Shown in pieces: positions 1 through 6,315 of a stretch of 11,798 nucleotides of DNA. This DNA comes from Methyloligella sp. (lineage in GTDB: Bacteria; Pseudomonadota; Alphaproteobacteria; Rhizobiales; JALUTE01). Each line of letters begins with the position of its first letter. Position 1 is the stretch's first letter. The translations under genes and the position numbers were made by a program. Below the pieces are notes generated by a model that saw only the letters and a list, made by a program, of their open reading frames with translations, was not told where the DNA came from and searched no databases. The stretch spans positions 1 to 11,798 of the forward strand of contig JALUTE010000276.1 in NCBI GenBank assembly GCA_027058255.1, read 5' to 3'.

Positions 1-24
1 ACCACAAGGCGGCGCGACGGGGGC

Positions 25-684
25 ATGCAGGCGGCCGAGGCCGGGCTCGAGGCGGCGCGGGCGGGCAGCTCGGGGCGGGTGACGGCGCTGGTCTCTGCGC
101 TCGCGCTCGTCTTCTCCGCCATCAGCCTCTATCAGAGCGTGCTCAAGCAGCCCGATCTCGACATCTATGTGGCCCCGGTGATCGATCTTGCCCGAGACGC
201 CAATGGCAATTACGAGGTTCTGGCCGTCCCCCTCACCATCGCCAATCACGGCGCGCGCGATGGCGCGGTGCTCTCCATCGACCTCACCGTGGAGCCCGCC
301 GAGCGCGCGGGCGGGCAGGCCAAGCGGTTCTACAGCGCCTATTTCGGCGAGAAGGCCAAGGGCAAGAGGACCCCTTTCGCGCCGATCAACGTGCCGGGGC
401 GCGGAACCTATTCCGGAACGCTGCTTTTCTACCCGCGCGTGGCGCCTTCCGCGAAGGTCATGAGCGCCAAGGGGACCTATCGCGTGACCCTCGCCCTCGA
501 TACGCGGTTCGACCAGAGCCTCGGTTTCCTCGACTCGCTGTTTCGAGCGCGCACGACACCGATCCGCTTCACGGTCCGGCTGCCCTATTTCTCGGAGCAG
601 TCCGTATTGCGGGGCGAGACCATCCGCATGCCGAATGTGCGGTGGGCCGCGGAGGTCGGAACCACGGAGCGCCCATACCGATAG
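25..684 (+). CDS. Membrane-anchored protein of unknown function
   Basis: I do not recognise this protein. Residues about 19-38 form one hydrophobic segment (VTALVSALALVFSAISLYQS) after a short N-terminal stretch with a few charged residues, so it is probably a single-span membrane protein. The rest, about 180 residues, alternates polar and hydrophobic residues as in a beta-sandwich (for example VPLTIANHGARDGAVLSIDL near 68-87) and carries no catalytic motif I can see. The pattern of an intact 'IANHG' strand followed by a long soluble domain suits an extracytoplasmic domain, but this is inference. The frame stays open to base 1 and there is no clear ribosome binding site before the ATG at 25, so the true start may lie outside the window. 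Nothing in the 362-base gap after it ties it to the methionine genes downstream. Coding is likely from the length and the third-position GC bias. Confidence 0.7.
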   Translation: MQAAEAGLEAARAGSSGRVTALVSALALVFSAISLYQSVLKQPDLDIYVAPVIDLARDANGNYEVLAVPLTIANHGARDGAVLSIDLTVEPAERAGGQAKRFYSAYFGEKAKGKRTPFAPINVPGRGTYSGTLLFYPRVAPSAKVMSAKGTYRVTLALDTRFDQSLGFLDSLFRARTTPIRFTVRLPYFSEQSVLRGETIRMPNVRWAAEVGTTERPYR

Positions 685-743
685 GGCGGGGACCCGTTTC
701 TCAGGGCATTCGCTTGAAACCCCAAATCGTCTCTCTCTCTTTT

Positions 744-774
744 CGTCATCACCCGACTCGACCGGGTGATGACG
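744..774. repeat. Perfect intergenic palindrome, probably a dispersed repeat
   Basis: The arms CGTCATCACCCG (744-755) and CGGGTGATGACG (763-774) are perfectly complementary over 12 bp with a 7-base loop. There is no T-run after the stem on either strand; a CT-rich tract precedes it on the + strand. It is therefore not a textbook intrinsic terminator. Palindromes of this GTCATCACCCG/CGGGTGATGAC kind are, from memory, common dispersed intergenic repeats in alphaproteobacterial genomes. It could still stabilise the 3' end of the upstream transcript. Confidence 0.6.
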
Positions 775-901
775 TGAAGGAGAGCAGCGATGGCGCTATC
801 CGTGCGAGCACGCGATGCGCCTCGGGCGTTCATGCGTACGCTGACGTCTTTCGAGCGATTGCCCCGGGTCGGCGCCCCGCTTGCGGCCGGGTCGAAGAAC
901 G

Positions 902-919
902 TATAAAGATATGTTTATA
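902..919. promoter_or_regulatory. Probable operator for the downstream ArsR-type regulator (SahR-like site)
   Basis: TATAAAGATATGTTTATA is an 18-bp palindrome with a single mismatched pair (G908/G913), set in a very GC-rich region. ArsR-family dimers bind imperfect AT-rich palindromes of this size, and sites of the form ATAAAGATATCTTTAT are, as I recall, typical of SahR regulators of methionine-cycle genes in Proteobacteria. It lies about 130 bases before the ArsR-methyltransferase gene, so autoregulation of the metF operon is likely. TATAAA at 902-907 might double as a -10 element, with TTGCGG at 881-886, but the 15-base spacing is short. Confidence 0.55.
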
Positions 920-1046
920 TCATGTAGGCCCTGCGGTCCGGCGGAGCCCGAGCGCGCGGCCGTCGGAGGGGGACCGGAACGCGCCGTGGGACAGAACACA
1001 CGGTGGGAAGGGGCCGCCTTGAGAACCATCGGCCCGAGGAGGACCA

Positions 1047-2258
1047 TTGCCCGCTCGCCGCTCGACATCGCCATCGCCGCCCGAGGCAGCGCGCCGGACC
1101 ATGCCGCAGGCCGGGCCCGCGCAGCCGCTCGGCTCCGAGGCCCTGCTCGCCTGCCTCAAGGCGCTGGCCGAGCCGACCCGGCTGCGGCTGCTCGCGCTGC
1201 TTGCCCAGGGCGAGCTCAACGTCAAGGACCTGACGCGCATTCTGGGCCAGAGCCAGCCGCGCATCTCGCGCCATCTGAGGCTGCTGGTGGAGGCGGGCCT
1301 GATCGAGCGCCATCCCGAGGGGGCCTGGGTGTTCTTCCGCCTCTGTGACGATGCGGGCGTTCCGGCCGGCTCCGAGACCGGCGGTCTTGATGGCGGTCGA
1401 GCCTTGGCGCGGGTCTCGGGCGGGGCGGGCGCCCTGGCGCGCGCGCTCGTCCAGACCCTCGACCCGAACGATCCGGTCATCGCGTCCGATCGCGCCCGCG
1501 CCGAGGCGGTGCGCAGGGAACGCGAGGACCAGGCGCAAGCCTATTTCCGCCGCCACGCCGGTGAGTGGGACCGGATTCGCAGCCTGCACATCGCCGAGGA
1601 ACGCGTCGAGGACGCCATGCGCAAGGCGCTGGGGGCGGGGCCGTTCGATCTTCTCGTGGACATCGGCACGGGGACGGGCCGCATTGTCGAGCTGTTCGCG
1701 GACCGCGCCCGGCGCGCCATCGGCTTCGATATCAACCGGGAGATGCTCTCCTATGCCCGCGCCAAGCTGGAGCGGGCCGGGCTCGACCATGCCCAGGTGC
1801 GCCATGGCGATCTCTACAGCCTGCCCCTCGGGGATGGAGTCGCCGACGCGGTGATCATTCACCAGGTTCTGCACTTCCTGGACGATCCGAAACCGGCCAT
1901 CGCCGAGGCGGCCCGCATTCTCGCCCCCGGCGGGCGGCTTCTGGTGGTGGATTTCGCGCCGCACGGGCTCGACTTCCTGCGCGAGCGCCTCGCCCATCGC
2001 CGGCTCGGTTTCGCACAGGCGCAGATGGCGCGCTGGCTGGAGGCTGCGGGGCTCGCCCTGGAGCGCCACCGCGATCTCGCACCGAGCGGGGGCGGGGATG
2101 ATGGGGACAGCGCGCGGCTCACGGTCTCGCTCTGGCTGGCCATGCGCCCGCAGGCGGGCGGGAAGCGGCAGGGGAGCGGTCTGCGCGCAGGTGGCGCCGG
2201 GCGGTCCCGACCCGGCAGCAGGCGGGGGGCGCGCAAGCCCCTTGCACTGGATCATTGA
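1047..2258 (+). CDS. ArsR-family regulator fused to a SAM-dependent methyltransferase domain (SahR-like)
   Basis: This is a two-domain protein of 403 residues. Residues about 31-100 are a winged helix of ArsR type (LKALAEPTRLRLLALLAQGE, then a recognition helix in QSQPRISRHLRLL and the wing GLIERHPEGAWVFFRL). Residues about 165-345 are a class I methyltransferase fold: motif I VDIGTGTG at 204-211, GFDINREML at 226-234, HGDLYSLPLGDG at 253-264 and LAPGGRLLVVDF at 292-303. ArsR-metal cysteine motifs are absent, which fits sensing of S-adenosylhomocysteine rather than a metal; SahR proteins with this architecture control methionine genes. The methyltransferase fold may be only a ligand pocket. 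I chose TTG at 1047 because GAGGAGG sits at 1036-1042; ATG at 1101 is the alternative and would still keep the whole HTH. The last 35 residues are a basic, low-complexity tail. metF follows at once. Confidence 0.85.
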   Translation: MPARRSTSPSPPEAARRTMPQAGPAQPLGSEALLACLKALAEPTRLRLLALLAQGELNVKDLTRILGQSQPRISRHLRLLVEAGLIERHPEGAWVFFRLCDDAGVPAGSETGGLDGGRALARVSGGAGALARALVQTLDPNDPVIASDRARAEAVRREREDQAQAYFRRHAGEWDRIRSLHIAEERVEDAMRKALGAGPFDLLVDIGTGTGRIVELFADRARRAIGFDINREMLSYARAKLERAGLDHAQVRHGDLYSLPLGDGVADAVIIHQVLHFLDDPKPAIAEAARILAPGGRLLVVDFAPHGLDFLRERLAHRRLGFAQAQMARWLEAAGLALERHRDLAPSGGGDDGDSARLTVSLWLAMRPQAGGKRQGSGLRAGGAGRSRPGSRRGARKPLALDH

Positions 2259-2296
2259 ACGCGGAACGGCAGGACCCATTGAGAGGGAGGGGACGC

Positions 2297-3271
2297 GTGC
2301 AGGAGCACGGCAAGGACCACGGGCGGCGCGGACACGGACAGGGCGCGGGCGACGGGATTTCCGTCTCCTTCGAGTTCTTCCCGCCCAAGAGCGACAAGAT
2401 GGAGGCGGCGCTCTGGAAAGCGATCCGGCGGCTGGCGCCGCTCGGCCCCAGCTTCGTCTCCGTCACCTATGGCGCGGGCGGATCGACACGCGCACGCACC
2501 CACGCAACGCTTGCGCGCATCCTGCGCGAGACCGATCTCGTTCCGGCAGCGCATCTCACCTGCGTCTCGGCGACGCGGGAGGAGGTCGATGCCGTCATCC
2601 GCGCCTATGGCGAGATCGGTGTCCGGCATATCGTGGCGCTCAGGGGCGATCCGCAGGGCGGGCCAGGCACGCCTTACGAGCCGACCCCCGGCGGCTATGT
2701 GAACGCCGCCGATCTCGTCGCCGGCATCCGCGCCATCGGCGGTTTCGAGATCTCGGTCGCCGCCTATCCGGAGGGCCATCCCGAAAGCCCGAGCCTCGCC
2801 GCCGACATCGACAATCTCAAGGCCAAGATCGATGCCGGCGCCGACCGCGCCATCACCCAGTTCTTTTTCGACAATGACCAGTTCTACCGCTTCATGGACC
2901 GGGTGCTGGCGGCCGGCATCACCGTGCCGGTGACGCCGGGCATCATTCCCATCCACAATTTCGCGCAAGTCGCGACCTTCGCGCGGCGCTGCGGAACCAC
3001 GGTGCCGAAGAGCCTTGCCGAGAAGTTCGAGGGGCTCGAGGACGATCCCAAGACGGCGCGCTTCGTTGCGGCCACCATCGCCGCCGAGCAGGTGATGGCG
3101 CTGCGCGAGCAGGGCATCCGCCAGTTCCACTTCTACACCCTCAACCGGGCGGACCTGGTCTATGCCATCTGCCACCTCCTGGGTTTGCGCCCATCGCAGC
3201 CCGGAGCCATGGCCGAGCCGGCGCCGAGCAAGCCGGCCGCCGAAGCACGGGCACAGGGAGGCGGATCATGA
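2297..3271 (+). CDS. metF: 5,10-methylenetetrahydrofolate reductase
   Basis: The enzyme reduces 5,10-methylene-THF to 5-methyl-THF with NAD(P)H and FAD, giving the methyl donor for methionine synthase; it is cytoplasmic. Family signatures are clear: SFEFFPPK at 24-31 with the catalytic Glu26, SVTYGAGGS at 55-63, HLTCVSATREEV at 86-97, ALRGDP at 114-119 with Asp118, YPEGHPES at 157-164, QFFFDNDQFYRF at 188-199 and PVTPGIIPI at 211-219. The body matches the usual length of about 290-300 residues, plus a His/Gly-rich N-terminal stretch of about 20 and an Ala/Pro-rich C-terminal tail. I chose GTG at 2297 because GGGAGGGG is at 2285-2292. TTG codons at 2255 and 2279 are in frame, and the first would overlap the regulator's stop codon. 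The stop overlaps the next start as ATGA, so translation of metF and the MetH module is coupled. Confidence 0.95.
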   Translation: MQEHGKDHGRRGHGQGAGDGISVSFEFFPPKSDKMEAALWKAIRRLAPLGPSFVSVTYGAGGSTRARTHATLARILRETDLVPAAHLTCVSATREEVDAVIRAYGEIGVRHIVALRGDPQGGPGTPYEPTPGGYVNAADLVAGIRAIGGFEISVAAYPEGHPESPSLAADIDNLKAKIDAGADRAITQFFFDNDQFYRFMDRVLAAGITVPVTPGIIPIHNFAQVATFARRCGTTVPKSLAEKFEGLEDDPKTARFVAATIAAEQVMALREQGIRQFHFYTLNRADLVYAICHLLGLRPSQPGAMAEPAPSKPAAEARAQGGGS

Positions 3272-4329
3272 CCCGGGAGGAGCGGATCGCAGCCCTGCAT
3301 GGTGCCGCGAAAGAGCGCATCCTCATTCTCGACGGCGCCATGGGCACCATGATCCAGCGCCATGGGCTGGACGAGGCCGGCTACAGGGGCGAGCGCTTTG
3401 CCGATTGGGGCCAGGACCTCAAGGGCAACAACGATCTCCTGTGCCTCACCCAGCCCGACATCATCCGCGACATCCATTCCGCCTATTTCGAGGCCGGCGC
3501 GGACATGGTGGAGACCAACACCTTCAACGCCACGAGCGTGAGCCAGGCGGACTATGGCATGGAGGCGCTGGTGGAGGAGATCAACCGGGAAGCGGCGCGC
3601 CTTGCGCGCGAGGCGGCGGATGGCTGGAGCGCGCGCGAGCCGGAGCGCCCGCGCTTCGTTGCCGGCGCCATCGGGCCCACCAATCGCACCGCCTCCATCT
3701 CGCCGGACGTGAACGATCCGGGCTTTCGCAACATCACCTTCGACGAGCTCGCCGAGGCCTATGGTGCGCAGGCGCGGGCGCTGATCGAGGGCGGTGTGGA
3801 TGCGATCCTGATCGAGACCGTGTTCGACACCCTGAACGCCAAGGCGGCGGGCTTTGCGGTGCTGGATGCCTTCGACGCCTTGGGCGTGCGCCTGCCGATC
3901 ATGATCTCCGGCACCATTACGGACCTTTCCGGGCGCAACCTCTCGGGCCAGACGCCGCTCGCCTTCTGGTACTCGCTGCGGCATCTGCGGCCCTTCTCCA
4001 TCGGCCTCAACTGCTCCTTCGGCGCCGATGCCCTGCGCCCGGCCATCCAGGAGATCGCCGCCGAGGCGGACTGCCTGGTGAGCGTCTATCCCAATGCGGG
4101 CCTGCCCAATGAGATGGGCGCCTATGACGAGAGCCCCGAGGCCATGGCCGCGGAGCTGGAGCGCTGGGCGGCGGACGGCTTGATCAACATCGTCGGCGGG
4201 TGCTGCGGCACGACCCCGGATCACATCCGCGCCATCGCCGAGGCCGTGTCGAAATATCCGCCCCGAAAGGTCCCCGAGGTGGAGCCGGCCATGCGGCTTG
4301 CCGGGCTGGAGCCACTCGTCCACCGTTGA
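3268..4329 (+). CDS. metH: Homocysteine-binding module of cobalamin-dependent methionine synthase (split MetH, N-terminal part)
   Basis: This 353-residue protein corresponds to only the first module of MetH, which in E. coli has more than 1200 residues. It is a TIM barrel that binds homocysteine through zinc. It carries DGAMGTMIQ at 22-30, DLKGNNDLL at 50-58, ETNTFNATS at 82-90, GPTNRTASISPDVNDP at 136-151, ETVFDTLNAKAA at 183-194 and MISGTITD at 212-219. The zinc ligands are Cys249 (GLNCSFG) and Cys312/Cys313 (GGCCGTTPDHI). The chain stops just after RLAGLEPL, where the linker to the folate module begins in the full enzyme, so this is a clean module boundary and not a random truncation. The folate, cobalamin and reactivation modules should be on a separate metH2 gene; none follows here. 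It overlaps metF by ATGA. A betaine-homocysteine methyltransferase is a less likely reading given the close similarity to MetH. Confidence 0.92.
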   Translation: MTREERIAALHGAAKERILILDGAMGTMIQRHGLDEAGYRGERFADWGQDLKGNNDLLCLTQPDIIRDIHSAYFEAGADMVETNTFNATSVSQADYGMEALVEEINREAARLAREAADGWSAREPERPRFVAGAIGPTNRTASISPDVNDPGFRNITFDELAEAYGAQARALIEGGVDAILIETVFDTLNAKAAGFAVLDAFDALGVRLPIMISGTITDLSGRNLSGQTPLAFWYSLRHLRPFSIGLNCSFGADALRPAIQEIAAEADCLVSVYPNAGLPNEMGAYDESPEAMAAELERWAADGLINIVGGCCGTTPDHIRAIAEAVSKYPPRKVPEVEPAMRLAGLEPLVHR

Positions 4330-4364
4330 GCGCCAGATCCGGGACGGGCGGCGGGGGGCGACGA

Positions 4365-4392
4365 TGCCTGCGGCGCCGGGCTGGCGCAGGCA
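4365..4392 (+). other. Stem-loop after the metF-metH operon
   Basis: TGCCTGCG (4365-4372) pairs perfectly with CGCAGGCA (4385-4392) around a 12-base GC-rich loop. It begins 36 bases after the stop codon of the MetH module. No T-run follows, so it may be an imperfect terminator or a 3'-end stabiliser. The remaining intergenic bases up to 4467 show no clear promoter. Confidence 0.4.
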
Positions 4393-4467
4393 GGCGAAAA
4401 GGTGCTAGCCTTCCGATGGTTAACGGAGCCAAGCCTTTGACCGTCATGCGTTTTCAGGAGGCGCCTC

Positions 4468-4749
4468 ATGAGACCGTCCCACGCCGCCCAATGCTTGATC
4501 GCCCTGGCCATCTTCGCGATGCCCCTCACCATCGCAGGCATCGCGAGGGCCTCGGATGCCCCCGTCCATCTCACCGCGGGCTATGAGGGCGCGCCCCTCG
4601 ATGGCCGGATCCGTCGGCCCGCGGCCGCACTCCTGTGGTGCAAGTCGCGCCATCGCCGGCCCGTCCATTGCGCGGGGGTGCTCGACTTCTGGAACATGGA
4701 CCGCCTGCCGCGCAATCTCGACCGCTCGCGCTCGCTTCTGCGCCGCTGA
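4468..4749 (+). CDS. Small secreted protein of unknown function
   Basis: The protein has 93 residues and I do not recognise it. The N-terminus is a plausible Sec signal peptide: residues 1-29 with the hydrophobic run CLIALAIFAMPLTIAGIA and a possible cleavage site around ARA-SD (28/29). The mature part is only about 64 residues, contains two cysteines (58 and 68) in WCKSRHRRPVHCAG and ends with a strongly basic tail (LPRNLDRSRSLLRR). A periplasmic or secreted small protein with one disulfide is a fair guess. The start is well supported by AGGAGG at 4456-4461, six bases before the ATG. A long frame on the opposite strand crosses it but lacks a ribosome binding site. The gene is convergent with the exported protein at 4887-6026 and shares a terminator hairpin with it. 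Confidence 0.65.
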   Translation: MRPSHAAQCLIALAIFAMPLTIAGIARASDAPVHLTAGYEGAPLDGRIRRPAAALLWCKSRHRRPVHCAGVLDFWNMDRLPRNLDRSRSLLRR

Positions 4750-4815
4750 AGCGTCGTCCACCACCAGTCCGCCGATCGACAAGCGCCCGCGCCACTCGGC
4801 ACCCGCACATGTGAA

Positions 4816-4837
4816 AGGCCCGGCTTGCACCGGGCCT
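4816..4837. terminator. Bidirectional intrinsic-type terminator between convergent genes
   Basis: AGGCCCGG (4816-4823) pairs perfectly with CCGGGCCT (4830-4837) around the loop CTTGCA. On the - strand the stem is followed by TTCAC and on the + strand by CTCTCC, so the U-tract is short on both sides. It sits 66 bases after the stop of the small secreted protein and 50 bases beyond the stop of the converging gene, which is where a shared terminator is expected. Confidence 0.7.
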
Positions 4838-4886
4838 CTCCGCGCGCTTCGCTTCAGTGCCCCAGGGAAAGGGATGCTGCACCCGC

Positions 4887-6026
4887 CTATTGGGGGGAGC
4901 CTGCGAACTCGTCGAGCGGAATCGTGACCCGCCCGCCGAGGGTATAGACAAAGGCATCGTCGCTGGAGATGACGGTGCCCTGCTGGAAGCCCACCAGATC
5001 GAAGGGCGGGCCACCGGCGAGATCGTAATCGTTGTAGAGCATCTTCGGCACCCAGGAATACCACTCGCCCTCGGCGAAGATGCCGAGCGCCGCCCAGCCG
5101 AAATCCTTCTTGAGCTCGATCTTGAGCGCCCCCACGAACGCCGTGTCGTCGGCATCGAGGGCCAGAGACTGGCTCACGAACACCGTGCCATTCGGGTTCT
5201 GGCCCTGATAGGAGCCACGATAGGCGACGTCCACATAGTAGTAGCCGATATCGCCGTCCACTAGGAGCGCAAACCCGTTGCCGAGATCCCAGGTGCCGAC
5301 CGCGCCGACGAATCCGCCGAGATAGGTGGCATCCAGACTTTCCGAATAATCCACCGGATCGGCCACCAGCCCCACATCCACGGTCCGCAGGCGGACCTCC
5401 TGGTCGAGGCCCCTGGCCCCCAGGCCGAGCTTCCACTGCCAGGGACTGCGCACCAGGATGGGCGTGTCCTTGAGGCTGCCGCCCACATAGGCGCCGCGTG
5501 AGACGCGCGCCTCGAGCGCGGCGCCCCAATGGGTGAGCTCACGCGTGGTCGTCGTGCGCAGGCGGCTGAAAAAACCGCCGGTGGTGAAATATTGATCCGG
5601 CGTGTCGATGATGGGAACGATCACGCAATCGGTCGTGACCCCGACGAAGTCGCATTGCGATGTCCGGGTCGATTCGAAGCGGGCATAGAAAGCATCGAAG
5701 GCCAGCGACACCATGGCGCCATTGTGGAGCGGCTTGTGCCATATGCCGTCCACCTCCATATCAACCCGCAGCCCGTCGAAATCGCCGTCGTGATCCGTGA
5801 TCTTGTCGAGCACGTTCTCCACCGACCAGTCGGTGATGCTGGTCATGACGATGTCGGGAAGATCGATCCAGCTCCAGCCGAGGCCGACCTTGACCGATTG
5901 GCCGCCCGGAAGGGCCATCGCGCCCCAGCTCGAGCCGCCGGCGTCCTGGGCCGACGCTGCCGGTGCCGCCAGCCCGAGGGCGAGAACGGCGACGGCCACA
6001 GTGCGCGTGAGTGTGTGAGAACGCAT
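4887..6026 (-). CDS. Exported protein, probable outer-membrane beta-barrel, family not identified
   Basis: The protein has 379 residues with a classic signal peptide (1-26, ending APAASA before QD). The mature chain has many short amphipathic strands rich in Gly, Tyr, Trp and Phe, such as VKVGLGWSWIDL (45-56), MVSLAFDAFYARFES (105-119), ALLVDGDIGYYYVDVAYRG (253-271) and WAALGIFAEGEWYSWV (311-326). This is what a beta-barrel outer-membrane protein looks like. Two cysteines, 125 and 134, are close together and may form a disulfide in a surface loop. The last residues (DEFAGSPQ) do not end in the aromatic residue usual for porins, so the barrel reading is inference. I chose the ATG at 6024-6026 because it starts directly at the signal peptide; the frame extends 24 codons upstream without one. 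The ribosome binding site is weak (AGGGG about 11 bases upstream). It has its own long leader after pyrC, so it is probably transcribed separately. Confidence 0.75.
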   Translation of the reverse strand: MRSHTLTRTVAVAVLALGLAAPAASAQDAGGSSWGAMALPGGQSVKVGLGWSWIDLPDIVMTSITDWSVENVLDKITDHDGDFDGLRVDMEVDGIWHKPLHNGAMVSLAFDAFYARFESTRTSQCDFVGVTTDCVIVPIIDTPDQYFTTGGFFSRLRTTTTRELTHWGAALEARVSRGAYVGGSLKDTPILVRSPWQWKLGLGARGLDQEVRLRTVDVGLVADPVDYSESLDATYLGGFVGAVGTWDLGNGFALLVDGDIGYYYVDVAYRGSYQGQNPNGTVFVSQSLALDADDTAFVGALKIELKKDFGWAALGIFAEGEWYSWVPKMLYNDYDLAGGPPFDLVGFQQGTVISSDDAFVYTLGGRVTIPLDEFAGSPQ

Positions 6027-6282
6027 GTTTTCTGACCCCTGTCGAAGTACTGCGCCTTCGGCGCAAGAGCGCTCGGCCGCGTGGCGAGCGAGACGCACGA
6101 GACCTTAGAAACGCCGAACCGGGGACGAGAAACGAGGTCGCGATGCGCAGCGAATGCGGGGCTCGCACATGCTGGGCGCGAGATCGCCTAGGGCGCTGCC
6201 TCTTGACAATGGGCTTTATCTGATTCGCATGGCCCGGGTCATGAGCCGCCCCCGGGCGGTGTGATGGAGGAGCGCTTTGGCT

Positions 6283-6310
6283 CACCCATGTTGCCGAGAT
6301 GCAACAGGTG
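6283..6310 (-). terminator. Possible terminator hairpin after pyrC
   Basis: TGTTGC (6289-6294) pairs with GCAACA (6301-6306) around a 6-base loop, and CACC (6283-6286) can pair with GGTG (6307-6310) past a 2-base bulge. It begins 6 bases downstream of the pyrC stop on the - strand. A second small stem, CCGCC/GGCGG, is at 6246-6259. Neither has a proper T-run, so termination is possible but not shown. Confidence 0.3.
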
Positions 6311-6315
6311 TGGGG

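Larger units (their letters stand above)
685..1046. other. Intergenic region carrying a palindromic repeat and a regulatory site
   Basis: No convincing gene lies here. The short frames that cross it have no ribosome binding site and no recognisable protein. It contains a pyrimidine CT tract (729-743), a perfect inverted repeat (744-774) and an AT-rich palindrome (902-919) that stands out against the GC-rich surroundings. The ribosome binding site GAGGAGG of the next gene is at 1036-1042. The stretch 780-890 has no structure that I can name. Confidence 0.6.

Noticed and set aside
915..2279. A 454-codon open frame on the - strand across the ArsR-methyltransferase gene
   Set aside because: It is the antisense shadow of a recognisable gene in GC-rich DNA; the translation has no family features and is low in complexity.
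3160..4323. A 387-codon open frame on the - strand across the MetH module
   Set aside because: The + strand protein is unmistakable MetH; the antisense frame has the typical Gly/Ala/Arg/His-rich shadow composition.
4444..5529. A 361-codon open frame on the - strand spanning the small secreted gene and part of the exported protein gene
   Set aside because: The strongly supported signal-peptide protein uses another - strand frame, and this one is rich in Arg/Gly with no start signal.
6203..6208. A perfect TTGACA on the + strand in the gap between pyrC and the exported protein
   Set aside because: There is no matching -10 at proper spacing and no + strand gene downstream.
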